Below, in pieces: positions 12,101 to 24,173 of a stretch of 64,000 nucleotides of DNA (position 1 is the stretch's first letter; every line of letters begins with the position of its first letter). This DNA comes from Tenebrio molitor (taxonomy: Eukaryota > Arthropoda > Insecta > Coleoptera > Tenebrionidae): the NCBI RefSeq assembly GCF_963966145.1, contig NC_091050.1, positions 14,694,001 to 14,758,000 of the forward strand. The letters run 5' to 3'. Both the position numbers and the translations under genes were made by a program. The notes under the pieces are model-generated. The model worked only from the letters and a program-made list of their open reading frames with translations. It made no database searches and was not told the DNA's origin.

Positions 12101-12108
12101 TCTTTATA
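12101..12108 (-). promoter_or_regulatory. TATA box of the RR-1-like cuticle gene
   Basis: TATAAAGA on the minus strand, about 95 bases upstream of the ATG at 12005. Two upstream ATGs in the leader make a short uORF, which leaves the exact transcription start open. Confidence 0.5.
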
Positions 12109-14004
12109 ACACATAAACTCCTACCCGAGTAGAGGTGGAACATGAAAATCTGCACCGAAACACGCTTAATCGCTCCTAATAACACTAATCATCATCATCG
12201 GAACACAAACAAACGATCGACAAATTGCCAAAAAATCTGCCGCCGCCCAACCGCACGACTCGAATTTGCGCGATTTTTTCGGAGGCTCGCGTGCCTCTCG
12301 GACTCTCGGCCTCGGGCCAATTTTTGGGGGGTTAGTGACCCACTCGGGCAAAATCTAATCTCGCCCATAATTGTCCACCTGCAACGAAGAATATATTATG
12401 CAATAATTCCGAAAGCTGGAGCGCTATAAGCGACTATCACTAGGACCATCCTACATGGACATTACCTTCTTTTATTGCACTCATATATAAAGAATACCGC
12501 TAGAAAATTATTTTCCTCTTATTAGTCGACCCCAGCGATAAACTGCTGATTGACTGAGACAAGTGGGCGGCTCCTGCCCCCAAACAAATCCGCACCGCTA
12601 CCGCAAATCGCATCTTTCATCGCTGCCCTCGAGCCCTCTCCACCTTTAATGACTACCATCGCCCCCGCTCCAGATGTGAAGATAACGCGACCAGCCTTTC
12701 CCAAAACGGGACCGTAGTGGGTGATGGTATAATTATCGGGCGAAATGGGGCGGCGGGATCGTGCGAGCGCCGTTACTTTGAAAAATTCGCATTTTCCTCT
12801 TTCGGAAACAGATATTTACGGCCGAGCGGTGCATAAATTATGAGGATGCACCTCCTCTTAGGGGTCGCATCGATCCATTCATTATTAAGCGCGTCTGGAA
12901 CCGGGATTTACTGTTCTTCGTTCAGGTAAACAAGGCTCGTTGAAAGCAATGATAGAGGTGTCTGGAGGAGGAAGAGGAGGAAGTTCGTGGTAATCCGAAC
13001 GCAAACACGGAAGAGCAAATACTTAGCGGTTGGGGTTTGCGAGGCCAGGACAGGTCGTTGTTGGGCTAATTGTCTTCTTCTTTATAGTCGATCTGTCAAA
13101 CATGCCAATATAGGCAACCAACAATGCACAGCTTCACTGAAGCGCATTATTTTGTGCAATGAGGTGAATATCAGCTAACGCAACACGCAAAAGATGTTTC
13201 GGAATTTAATTTCTTCCTATTTCAGCATAAATTCCAGTTTTAAAATGATAAAATGACTATTATAAACATGTGAGATAACCTCACTTTCTGACTTAACCTT
13301 AATTTTTAACTTGATCCATTCAACATTAAAATATTGTTTCTGTTGTTAAAAAGCAATTTGACTTCATCATGCCTTGGGTAAATAGTTCCTTGTCACCTTT
13401 ATTATCTATCTCTATGGTTTTATTTGCTTTTTTCTTCTTCTTTTCGTTTCGTTGCTTCTAAATGGATTTCACTGTAATAAATTTAATTTAAACGTCTCAC
13501 GGTACGCACCTGCTCCAGTGGTGAACCAGCAACATCACCTAGTGTTGCAAAAGCGCATCCACTTGCTACTGACCCGCGAACACTCGGTAGGAGCGATTTT
13601 TTCCGTTTGAAGCGAGCGCTTCTGCCCACCGCTCTGCGAGAAAGAACTAGAACAGCCACTTTTCCCGTAGTGGCAAAAATCGAATTTCGAAAGAGCCTTT
13701 CCAAGAATGTGAAAAATTCGAAAATGCCCCAGTTGGCGTCCGCTTACGCAACACCCCGTCCAATTTGCCACCATAAAAATGGCACTTTCTCGCAGGACGA
13801 GATGCAAGGATCACGTAATCCTCACTTTCACCGGCCCAAGGCCAGGAAGTTCCTTGTAAACAAACCCAAACAATGCAAGGACCCCCGATAAGAAAACTGA
13901 CAAAACGCGAATTACGCAACCGTGGCGCCCCGATTTCTAAGCTTCGATCGGGGGCTCGCGGATGGACCCTGGTCATCGCGCTAGAGGGGGCCCACCCCGG
14001 CCCC
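12109..14004. other. Intergenic region between divergent cuticle genes
   Basis: Roughly 2 kb between the minus-strand gene starting at 12005 and the plus-strand gene starting at 14054, so it should hold the promoters of both. GC-rich islands at about 12230-12360, 12520-12860 and 13500-13990 alternate with AT-rich DNA. No exon was recognised. An ATAACCTCACTTT motif occurs at 13275. Confidence 0.45.
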
Positions 14005-14012
14005 TATAAATA
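14005..14012 (+). promoter_or_regulatory. TATA box of the plus-strand RR-2 cuticle gene
   Basis: TATAAATA, 42 bases upstream of the ATG, with a TCAG initiator-like element about 28 bases downstream. Confidence 0.75.
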
Positions 14013-14053
14013 CGTTTAGATTTTCTCTCGAGTCAGCAGTGCACGGTAGCAAA

Positions 14054-14516
14054 ATGAACAAGGTAGCGGTCGCGAGTGTCTCTCTTTGGTAATTTTCCGA
14101 AGATGTTGCAGGCTTGTCTGGTGGTCCTGGCGGCGGCGGCGACGGCGGCCTACCCTGTGGAGTACGCTTCGCAAGCTTTGGCCAAAGTGGAGCCCGTGGT
14201 GAGACCGATCTAACGCGAGCGGTGCGAACGGTATCACCTTGTTTGGTTCCAGGCCTATCCCAAGTACCGCTTCGAGTACGGAGTGAAAGATGATCACACC
14301 GGAGACATCAAAGAACAAACGGAAGAGCGCGACGGAGACGTCGTCAAAGGGGAGTACACTCTGGTGGAGCCTGACGGTACCGTCAGGAAGGTGCAGTACC
14401 AAGACGACGGACACAGCGGGTTCAACGCGATCGTGACGAGGTCCGGCCCCGCGGTCCATCCGCACACGAAAGTCGCAGCCCCGATAATCTACGGAGGGTA
14501 CCACCACTCTCGCTAG
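14054..14516 (+). CDS. Cuticular protein, RR-2 type (CPR family)
   Basis: Three exons join in phase: 14054-14062 (MNK), 14112-14198 and 14253-14516, giving 119 residues. The first exon codes for only three residues and intron 1 is 49 bases. The signal peptide is MNK plus ACLVVLAAAATA. The RR-2 chitin-binding domain follows at about residues 35-96, with YRFEYGVKDDHTGD, DGDVVKGEYTLVEPDGT and GFNAIV. The tail is short and His/Pro/Gly containing. It is probably an exoskeleton component secreted by epidermis. TATA is at 14005, and AATAAA lies at 14538-14543. The 3' untranslated region from 14530 is repeated at 21406, marking one end of a segmental duplication. Confidence 0.93.
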
Positions 14517-16614
14517 ACTTGTAGGAAAGTTATCGTTAATAAATTTTTTGACAAGTTGGAGTCTTTGATTCATTGATGAAAAACAAACTGAAACGGTATT
14601 CAGTCGAATTGTGCAATCGTAGTTTTCACGATCTGCGATTTCCCATATCGAGGTTGTTTTCTTTGTCTTGCTATAGAATACTTTGAAACGAATTGTATGT
14701 TAAATTGTCGATACTTTACGTAAAATACTGTATATATGCATTATTGATGTGGCGTTTTTCCAATACTCTCCATGCCTTAAATATATTGAAAACGTTTTGT
14801 TGGATGACACAGAAACGAGCAAATTTAGTCGCGATTTGGAACTGGAGCCAAGCAATTTCGCAACGAAACAGATCACCAATCAAGATATTCACTTTACGAG
14901 CGATGCGAAGCGTTGGGAGTTGTCGAAAATATCGAAATTATGAACGGAAACTTTCAACTTCAAATAGATGTAACAAAAAAAATCGGCGGTGCCCGTGTGG
15001 CGTGGCGATCGCTGACGTCTCTCGGACGTTGACAGTTTTCCAATTGACTGTTTAAAAAAACCTGTTTCTGGATCTAACTTCACAATCCAGCTTTTTAAAA
15101 GTTTTAAAGTACGTAATAAAAAAGCATCACACGAAAATATTCTTTTGTAAATTCCACCACAAGGGTTAGAATGTACCAAAGACAGCAGAAAACAGCAACA
15201 CAAAAAGCTATTTTTCTCTGGTAAACAAGAAACCGGATTGACTCGGAGTTTGCGCCTGAAAACTTTTCTAGTGCCCCTGGTAAGTATAAATATACAACTC
15301 AAGAGTTTATTTCATAGATATAAAGAGGAATAATGATAATTAGCACTTTTTGGAACGATCTTATAACGTTAAAAACACAAACGAGTCATAAAATATCTTG
15401 ATTTGTTATCTAATCTCTCACGATAAACTCATTTACGGAGTAAGATCAAAACATTTTCGCCCCAAATAAAAAACAAACAAAAAACACCCATTTGTGTTTC
15501 TTTTTTTCTCACACAGCTCAATTAGCATGTCTGTTTAGACGCAATCAGTTTTAGAGGATCTAAACCCTTCCTTTTGTTCCTGTTCGAAACATCCAGAACT
15601 ACTTTGTTTTGTGCGATAATTCAAGCCACCCAGTTTAAATGACATTTTATACGAAATACAATTTAATTTAAGACCCGACAAACACTTCAACTCTGTTGCG
15701 ACAAATTAAAATCCAAATCATGCAACCGTAAAAGTTTAATACACGTCTGCTTACTCTGGTTTGTATGCAGAAACCTATTTGTCCGTTCTCGCGTAGTAAT
15801 CCCTCATGGAAAATTTACAAAGTTATGTGTATATTTATACCGAATATTCGGACCGGTCTTTGATCTTCAGCGATTCTCATCAACAATTAAATTCGTTGTG
15901 GAATTTGCCAAAAAAATATTTGTTTATTTAGTTTCGTTATTTATTTATGGTTCCTCTCGAGCATTTACGCTTAAATAATAGTTATTTATGCAACATGTGT
16001 GTACGCCACAACTTTTTTAGAAGTGGGAAGCATACGCGCGCGAGCGTTTAATCCCGCGCGTGCAAAATAGCTTTGTACACAAGTTGCATACATCATTTTT
16101 GCAACATCATCCCCGGTTAATGAAGAGCCGTCAAATCGGGAAAGTATTCGTCGTCGTCGTCAATTTTTACCGCAGCTACACCGTGGGCCCCGCAATTAGG
16201 CCAAATTTGCCGCCTCCTAAAAACTCGGCTGGTTGGCCCGAGCGGCGCCGCTAATAAATCCGCAGTGCTGCGCCATCCGCCATTCTAAGTAGAGCGCTCG
16301 CTCCTAAGATGTAGATTACCGATATCGACTTTTCGATGACGGCGGAACATCCGCGCGCAAATATATTATTGTGTTTGGTATTTCGCCGTCCTCTCGATTT
16401 TCCCGGGGCCGCACACGCCGCCGGAAATCGCGCGTGAAAGGGATAAACGTTAGTCAACGGCGCCGTTCAGATAACGGAAAATTAAGTGAAAAAGAAAAGC
16501 GATGCCAGCACACACACATAAAGTTTCTCCGCGATCTGGTGGACGCGGACGTAAACCGCCGTGCTTATGCATCACTTCCTGCCCTCGTGAATCAAGCGCG
16601 GGGCTATAAAACGT

Positions 16615-16621
16615 GCAACAA
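16615..16621 (+). promoter_or_regulatory. Possible TATA-type core promoter, left duplication copy
   Basis: TATAAAA in a GC-rich setting (GGGGCTATAAAACG), the same layout as in real cuticle promoters. No convincing plus-strand open frame follows it, so the transcript, if any, is unknown. It is retained at 23480 in the right copy. Confidence 0.3.
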
Positions 16622-16943
16622 ACTCGCCTTGCGTAATTCGCTCTTGTCCACGAGAAGTCGAGGGGCAGCCGCCGGAAGCGACGGGATTTGTGCAGATGTG
16701 CGAATTTTAAACGCGGTTTGAGGACGTTTCCGGCGAACGTTGTGCTTCGGCTTATTGATCTTGGGCTTGTTTGCTTGACGAGCCAAGTTAATTTCTTCGC
16801 GTTGACAGCTACACATGTGGGGGCTTGAGTACACTCCACCACGCTCACCGTACACTCTTTCCAGATGCTGCAAAAACTACCAAATAAGAACTACTCCAAA
16901 CGTTCTATATTTTTATTAACACAACGAAATCACAAATGCAGTC

Positions 16944-17359
16944 TCACGGGTTGACGTATCGAATCGTGGCCCTAAACCCATTGTTCGCGTCAGCTGTGTA
17001 CTTGACGATCCTCAAGACGCCATCAGCTTGCAACACTTTATACTCTCCTACCACTTCGTCTCCATCTCTCGTCTCTCTGTGTGTCTGTGCGTTTCCAGTC
17101 TCTGGATCCTGGACTCCGTACGAGTACAGATAGTCAGGTTTGGCCACGTAGTCCAAAGAGTTAAACTGCTGGTTCTGGTAGTGTCCAGGAACTACAACTT
17201 GATGAATTTCGCCACTCACAGGACCTCTAAATTTCTGGAAGGAGAAGCTTTCGTCGTCTGCACGGACCAAATAAGCGCCCAACGTCTGGAAATTTGGCAA
17301 ACATTAATTTCACTCACGTTGCTACCATTAGAACTTACAAGAATCAACAGCACCCTCAT
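16944..17359 (-). CDS. Cuticular protein, RR-2-like (CPR family), intact copy
   Basis: Two exons on the minus strand: 17359-17339 (MRVLLIL, donor GTAAGT) and 17285-16944 (acceptor TTTCCAG), giving 120 residues with a 53-base intron. The signal peptide is MRVLLIL plus TLGAYLVRA. A charged spacer (DDESFSFQKFRG) precedes the chitin-binding domain at about residues 50-118: DYLYSYGVQDPETGN, DGDEVVGEYKVLQADG, VKYTADANNGFRATI. The protein ends almost directly after the domain. A poly(A) signal lies at 16917-16912. The upstream region shows only a weak TATA-like TACATTTAA near 17410. The gene has a decayed duplicate at 23798-24173. Confidence 0.9.
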
Positions 17360-18377
17360 CGTGACAACTCTACCAACGAACTGGAGCCAGTTTGGTGGTG
17401 GAGTTGGTTAAATGTACCCAAAATTGTGCAATTTTGATGGTCTGTGAGTTTCATAGATGGATGTTTTTGTGAAATGTTGCGGCTTTGCTAATGTGACAAG
17501 TGACGTTATCTAATGGTCGATGTAGATGGTGAATGAGTGATTTAATGGGTCAGTTGTGGTTTTACGTGAGTTCTTGTAACTCTCCTAGACCGTAAAGCAT
17601 TTATGTATTGGATAAAGAGTGTTACATTACATGGTAATGATTGTGGAAAATTTGCCACAACAGTCTAATTATCTAATTTGAACTCGTCACCCCCACAAAC
17701 TTGTCGAAGTTAAAAACACCAATTTCCGACATTTTTTTTCTTCTGAGCTTGCCTCATCACTTTTGTCGCCACAAATTGAAAGAAACTGTGACGATCTGTG
17801 ACCCCCTAAACACGCATTTACGCCAGATAAAAGTTTTGACAGTTTGGACGTTTGTTGACGTTTAAGTGACAAACATTAGGTTACTTTGATTTCTTTGCAT
17901 AACGCTGGTGCTCCAGATTGTTCGCAACTCACTTACATAAAGTCTCCGTTTTTGGTCGAATTATTTTATTTACCAACCGCAGTTCCCGCTTGGAAATTTC
18001 TCGTACGCCGCTTCGTCGATTAAATAATACAAATCGAGCGACGGCAACTCCCTGGAATATAAATCTGGAAGCGCCGCACATTATTGAATTACAATCGATC
18101 CGGAAGCCGGTAAATCGTTTCTTCGATAAATGGTCATTGTCTGAAGAGGCGCCAGTCGTTGTCTCCGCCGCTCCTCCTCCAAATGATCTTCGATCGCGAA
18201 GAAGTGTGCCGCGATCTTTGACGGATGCATCAGGGGCGCCAACCCAAGGCCGCCGACTTCAATCACCGCGAGACGAGTTTTTGAGCTAATTGAAAGAAGT
18301 ACGTCGAAACGCCGCCCCATCCGCGTACGCCTTAATCGACTCCGAGATAATTCCGCTTCCATTTGCGTCACAGACAT
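17360..18377. other. Upstream region of the cuticle gene within the duplication
   Basis: Non-coding as far as can be seen. The stretch 18040-18300 is GC-rich and retained in the right copy with several indels that break every open frame, which argues against coding. Confidence 0.4.
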
Positions 18378-18726
18378 TGACTCAAGTTGCAAAGAACCAC
18401 TTGTCATTTGCAACAGCATTTTTGTGGCATTAGTCATTTGAAATTACTTCAAAACTGTAGTTATATGGAAAATATTCAATCCAAACTATGATTTTCTGGT
18501 CCCGTTCTGCCTTTATTTCTTTGCAACTTGAGTCCACATTAGGTTACTGTGGGTGGTGCACTGGTGCAACAGTTGCAAGAGTTTTGCCCAAGTGTAGAGT
18601 ATCACCATGCACCATGCCCCACGTTTGTATTCTAAACTGCTCCTGACCGAACTACAGGCGATGAATATCACAGCAAGACTTACGCTTAATCACTATTGTG
18701 AATGATCTTTAGTTGTTTTTTTAATG

Positions 18727-18963
18727 TACAGCTGGTTGCAAAAAAAACGGAAACTGTCAGAATAAAATTGACACATTTTTACAATTTTTGCATAGTGTGA
18801 AACCTTCTTATGAGAGATAGGTTAGAATTAACGTCAAAATTCAATGACACTGTTTTAAATTATTTAATAAGTATTGTCAAGTAGACAGTTAATTGACAAA
18901 TAAACAAAATCAAATTTACATTAGGAAAATTTTCGTTTCCCGATTTTTTTGCAACCAGCTGTA
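18727..18963. mobile_element. MITE family A, copy 2
   Basis: Inverted ends ACAGCTGGTTGCAAAAAA and TTTTTTGCAACCAGCTGT with flanking TA. The interior matches the copies at 10484 and 19099 nearly throughout, for example GTGTGAAACCTTCTTA and GAGAGATAGGTTAG. Confidence 0.85.
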
Positions 18964-19098
18964 AATAAACGTATTTTTTAATTTATGAAATTGTATTTAT
19001 TATAAGTCAAGTTGATCATAATGATGAATGCTTGCGTGTCAAAGTCCGATTTTCAGTGATTTTACTGGTGCTGCAATACGGGGCAAAGGCCGGGTGTT

Positions 19099-19336
19099 GC
19101 AGTTGATTGCAAAAAAAACCGGGAACTGTCAGAATAAAATTGACACATTTTTACAATTTTCTCATAGTGTGAAACCTTCTTACGAGAGATAGGTTAGAAT
19201 TAACGTCAAAATTCAATGGCATTTTTAAAAATTATTTGATAGGTATTGTCAAGTAGACAGTTAATTAACAAATGGCCAAAACCAAATTTACATTAGGAAA
19301 ATTTTCGTTTCCCATTTTTTTTGCAACCAACTGTAC
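19099..19336. mobile_element. MITE family A, copy 3
   Basis: The same interior as the 18727 copy with inverted ends GCAGTTGATTGCAAAA and TTTGCAACCAACTGTA. It lies only about 135 bases from copy 2, in the same orientation. Confidence 0.85.
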
Positions 19337-19580
19337 ACCAAATTGTGTCATTACGGGCCTGTCACTGCCACTTGATCTAGGGGAAAACGATTTAGTAACC
19401 AAAGATTGGCACTATTGGGAGTACAAATCCGGTGCTCGCCAGAGTTAGTCCATAGACAGTTAGTCAAAGGTAATAAACAATAATCTTCGAGTCTTACATA
19501 AGTAATAATTTATTTATCTTGATAAGTGTCGCAATATTTGGCCTGCCGGGATTGCCTCATACCGACCTACGGTAATGTTG

Positions 19581-19846
19581 TACAGTTGCGGCCAAATAAA
19601 AGCGACCACTAAATTGACATTTTATGTCATCTTTATAAATTTTGGTAATTCAGGTTTTTAAAATGAAAGTCTCTCTGGCAACCAGATACCCATACCTGTG
19701 GCACAACATATCAGTGACGGATGATGTCAATTTGAAAAATAGTTTTTTATGTTATCTCCTAGGAGATGATTTTTCAGGTGATTTAATATTTAATTCAGAT
19801 TTACATTAGAAAAAATTGCTGCCCAGTTTTATTTGGCCGCAACTGT
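19581..19846. mobile_element. MITE with ACAGTTGCGGCCAAATAAAA ends
   Basis: About 266 bases bounded by TA, with inverted ends ACAGTTGCGGCCAAATAAAA and its near complement TTTTATTTGGCCGCAACTGT. The inner TTTACATTAGAAAAA resembles family A, so the two may be distantly related. Confidence 0.8.
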
Positions 19847-20724
19847 ACCTAGTTTACGTCGCCCAAACTGTGCTACTGTGCATCGCTTCGCGCACCGTGC
19901 TAAATGTGTACAACGTTGCCAGACTTATTTATTTGTATCGAATAAGAGAAAATTCACAATTAAGATCACGTGACGGACATTTAATTATACAATTATACTC
20001 TGTGCAGGAGCCCGTTTACCACCCATTGTTTCTAAACAAAGTTAAAAAAGCACCAAACACAAACTAAACCAGAGAAACAGATCAATTAACAAACGTATTG
20101 GAATCGTACACATCCAACTAAAAGATATCAACATCTGGCAACAATGCAGAGCATTTCTCCATCATCTACCCAAAGAGTATAGGATAGAGGGGAAGCATAA
20201 ATATAATAAAGTCAAATACAAGTGTAGGTGACGACCTCTGGTGTTTGTAGCTAGTAACTATTCAGTTCGACGGCTGCTGAGGAGAAGCGGGGAACGGGAG
20301 GAACAGTTTATTCCACGGCCTCCTAGATTCATAAGAGACTCGTCTCTTATTCGGCCAGCCGCATTCGTAGTTCTAAGCATTATTTTTGTTTTATAGGGTG
20401 CGCCACTATATGGGGCTTATGTGTTGTACTGGTTGCCTGCCTTGCAGGAAATTATAGTTTTATAAACTCCATCCATTTTCAATATACATTACTGTTAGGG
20501 AATTTTCTTTTTTTGTATTGCAATGAAAGTGTTTTATTTTTTCTAATACTGAACATTCAAAGCAGACGTTTTGAATTTGTCAAAAAATTTGACACTGTCA
20601 GATTATAATTATTGAAAAAAATACGATTAAGTAGCGTAGGCCACAGGCAGAGTTATAAAGAGAAAATGCCTCACTTTGGAGACAAAACAAAGTGTTCACC
20701 GGTGTTTTAAAAACATTTGGGAAG

Positions 20725-20975
20725 TACAGTCGCGAGCAATAAGTTTTGGTCGTCAAGGTCATTGTTTGACGCAATCAAAAATGCTCCATTGTAAAACAGT
20801 CGTAAATATCATAACCTATCATTATGTTGTATGACATTAATTGTCATTTTTTTCTCAATTTTTTGACACTTTGTTGACATGGGCATAATTAGGCAGGGAT
20901 TTTTTTTTAATCTGTGACAATCTAACCAAATTTTGAAGTGACATTGACGACCAAAATTTATTGCTCGCGACAGTA
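20725..20975. mobile_element. MITE with ACAGTCGCGAGCAATAA ends
   Basis: About 251 bases, bounded by TA, with inverted ends of about 30 bases (ACAGTCGCGAGCAATAA and TTATTGCTCGCGACAGT, continuing into TTTTGGTCGTCAA). Non-coding. Confidence 0.8.
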
Positions 20976-23479
20976 AATGGCCCAAATTTGGGGAGGATGC
21001 CAGTTTACCGAATGGTTGGGGAGATTTTTGCCGTAAGTTGATAAATCCACTTTTAATTTAAATTGATCTATGTACGTTTAAAAAATGAAATTTTATCCTG
21101 GACGAAAAAAACCTCGAGCGTAATTCCATGAGATAATTTAATGAATAATAAAAAATAATAGGTAGGTAATTATGAAAAATTGAATTGGCCATTTTGCACT
21201 TCAATTTATTACAAGCTGTGTCAATGTATAAGATTGTTGGCTCGTTATCATAAGTTTATAACAACAAACAATAATCAGGTTCGAAAAAGTTTGCCATGGA
21301 AGTTTAAGCACATTTTATCCAGATGCAAAGTAGGGCTAACTTTATCCGATGTCAAAGTGACAAATGCATCGCGGCTTATGGGATTTTTTATACATGAATT
21401 AAATTATCGTTAATAAATTTTTTGACAAGTTGAAGTCTTTCATTGATTGATAAAAAACAAACTGAAACGGTTTTCACTCGAATTATTTAATCGTAGTTTT
21501 CACGATTTGCGATTTCCCATATTTCCATCTCGAGGTTGTTTTCTTTGTCTTGCTATAGAATACTTTGAGACGAATTGTATGTTAAATTGTCGATACTTTA
21601 CGTAAAATACTGTATAATGCATTATTGATGTGGCGTTTTTCCAATACTCTCCATGCCTTAAATATATTGAAAACGTTTTGTTGGATGACACAGAAACGAG
21701 CAAATTTAGTCGCGATTTGGAACTGGAGCCAAGCAATTTCGCGACGAAACAGATCACCAATCAAGATATTCACTTTACGAGCGATGCGAAGCGTTGGGAG
21801 TTGTCGAAAATATCGAAATTATGAACGGAAACTTTCAACTTCAAATAGATGTAATCAAAAAAATCGCTGGTGCCCGTGTGGCGTGGCGATCGCTGACGTC
21901 TCTCGGACGTTGACGGTTTTCCAATTGACTGTTTAAAAAAAAACCGTTTCTGGATCTAACTTCACGATCCAGCTTTTTAAAAGTATGTAATAAAAAAGCA
22001 TCACACGAAAATATTCTTTTGTAAATTCCACCACAAGGGTTAGAATGTACCAAAGACTGCAGAAAACAGCAACACAAAAAGTGATTTTTCTCTGGTAAAC
22101 AAGAAATCGGATTGCTTCGGAGTTTGCGTCTGAAAACTTTTCTAGTGCCCCTGGTAAGTATAAATATACAACACAAAGAGTTTATTTCATAGATATAAAG
22201 AGGAATAATGATAATTAGCACTTTTTGGAACGATCTTATAACGTTAAAAACACAAACGAGTCATAAAATGTCGTGATTTGTTATCTAATCTCTCACGACA
22301 AACTCATTTACAGGGTAAGATCAAAACATTTTCGCCCCAAATAAAAAACACCCATTTGTGTTTCTTTTTTTCTCACACAGCCCAATTAATATGTCTGTTT
22401 AGACGCAATCAGTTTTAGAGGATCTAAACCCTTCCTTTTGTTCCTGTTCGAAACATCCAGAACTACTTTGCTTTGCGCGATAATTCAAGCCACCCAGTTT
22501 AAATGACATTTTATACGAAACACAATTTAATTTAAGACACGACAAACACTTCAACTCTGTTGCGACAAATTAAAATCCAAATCATGCAACCGTAAAAGTT
22601 TAATACACGTCTGCTTACTCTGGTTTGTATGCAGAAACCTATTTGTCCGTAGTAATCCCTCATGGAAAATTTACAAAGTTATGTGTATATTTATACCGAA
22701 TATTCGGACCGGTCTTTGATCTTCAGCGATGCTCATCAACAATTAAATTCGTTGTGGAATTTGCCGAAAAAATATTTGTTTATTTAGTTTAGTTATTTAT
22801 TTATGGTTCCTCTCGAGCGTTTACTCTTCAATAATGGTTATTTATGCAACATGTGTGTACGCCACAACTTTTTTAGAAGTGGGAAGTATACACGCGCGAG
22901 CGTTTAATCCCGCGCGTGCAAAATAGCTTTGTACACAAGTTGCATACATCATTTTTGCAACATCATCCTCGGGTAATGAAGAGCCGTCAAATCGGGAAAG
23001 TATTCGTCGTCGTCGTCCATTTTTACCGCAGCTACACCGTGGGCCTCGCAATTAGGCCAAATTTGCCGCCTCCTAAAAACTCGGCTGGTCGGCCCGAGCG
23101 GCGCCGCTAATAAATCCGCAGCGCTGCGCTGCGCCATCCGCCATAAAAACGAAATTCCCAAGAGAGCGTTCGCTCCTAAGCAGATGTAGATTACCGATAT
23201 CGACTTTTCCATGACGGCGGAACATCCGCGCGCAAATATATTATTGTGTTAGGTATTTCGCCGTCCTCTCGATTTTCCCGGAGCCGCACACGCCGCCGGA
23301 AATCGCGCGTGAAAGGGATAAACGTTAGTCAGCGGCGCCGTTCAGATAACGGAAAATTAAGTGAAAAAGAAAAGCGATGCCAGCACACATACATAAAGTT
23401 TCTCCGCGATCTGGTGGACGCGGACGTAAACCGCCGTGCTTATGCATCACTTCCTGCCCTCGTGAATCAAGCGCGGGGC

Positions 23480-23486
23480 TATAAAA
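23480..23486 (+). promoter_or_regulatory. Possible TATA-type core promoter, right duplication copy
   Basis: TATAAAA in the same GGGGCTATAAAACG setting as at 16615. No downstream coding frame is convincing. Confidence 0.3.
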
Positions 23487-23797
23487 CGTGCAACAAACTC
23501 GCCTTGCGTAATTCGTTCTTGTCCACGAGAAGTCAACGGGCGGCCGCCGGAAGCGATGGGATTTGTACAGATGTGCGAATTTTAAACGCGGTTTGGGGGC
23601 GTTTTCGGCGAACGTTGTATTTCGCCTTATTGATCTTGGGCTTGTTTGCTTGACGAGCCAAGTTAATTTCTTCGGGTTGACAGCTACACACGTGGGGGCT
23701 CGAGTACAGTCTTTCCAGCCGCTGCAAAAACTACCAAATAAGAACTACTCCAAACGTTATATATTTTTATTAACACAACGAAATCACAAATGCAGTC

Positions 23798-24173
23798 TCA
23801 CGGGTTGACGTATCGAATCGTGGCCCTAGACCCATTCTTCGCGTCAGCTGTGTACTTGACGATCCTCAAGACGCCATCAGCTTGCAACACTTTATACTCT
23901 CCTACCACTTCGTCTCCATCCTTCGTCTCTCTATGGGTCTGCGCGTTTCCAGTCTCTGGATCCTGGACTCCGTACGAGTACAGATAGTCAGGTTTGGCCA
24001 CGTAGTCCAAAGAGTTCTGGTAGTGTCCAAGAACTACAACTTGATGAATTTCGCCACTCACAGGACCTCTAAATTTCTGGAAGGAGAAGCTTTCGTCGTC
24101 TGCACGAACCAAACAGGCTCCCAACGTTTGGAAATTTACCATTAGCACTTACAAGAATCAACAGCATCCTCAT
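23798..24173 (-). pseudogene. Duplicate RR-2-like cuticle gene with a destroyed splice acceptor
   Basis: The first exon, 24173-24153 (MRMLLIL, donor GTAAGT), and the second-exon sequence, 24127-23798, are both recognisable. Relative to the intact copy the intron has shrunk from 53 to 25 bases and the acceptor TTTCCAG now reads TTTCCAA. Reading through the 25 bases shifts the frame, so the signal peptide can no longer be joined to the chitin-binding domain. A start at an internal ATG (24141-24139) would give a protein without a signal peptide. A four-residue deletion after HYQN and a Phe-to-Ser change in the conserved NNGFRAT (now KNGSRAT) also point to relaxed constraint. It was possibly inactivated soon after duplication. 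Confidence 0.8.

Larger units (their letters stand above)
14530..18377. repeat. Segmental duplication, left copy
   Basis: This 3.85 kb block matches 21406-25173 in the same orientation with long identical runs, scattered substitutions and small indels. It starts inside the 3' untranslated region of the RR-2 gene (TTATCGTTAATAAATTTT) and ends at a shared GCGTCACAGACAT. It includes one minus-strand cuticle gene. Open frames near 14749-14943, almost identical in both copies, are not evidence of coding because the whole block is recent. Confidence 0.92.
18378..21405. other. Spacer between the two duplication copies
   Basis: No gene was recognised. Four TA-flanked MITEs lie here (18727, 19099, 19581, 20725). 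The part 20160-20500 has a mixed composition and may be an old long terminal repeat, but no matching partner or clear ends were found. Confidence 0.5.

Noticed and set aside
14693..15055. Open frames shared almost perfectly by both duplication copies
   Set aside because: The whole block is a recent duplicate, so identity is no sign of coding. The composition and lack of similarity speak against a gene.
20160..20500. Possible solo long terminal repeat
   Set aside because: Composition hints at it, but no TG..CA borders with a target duplication, and no second copy or coding remnant, were found.
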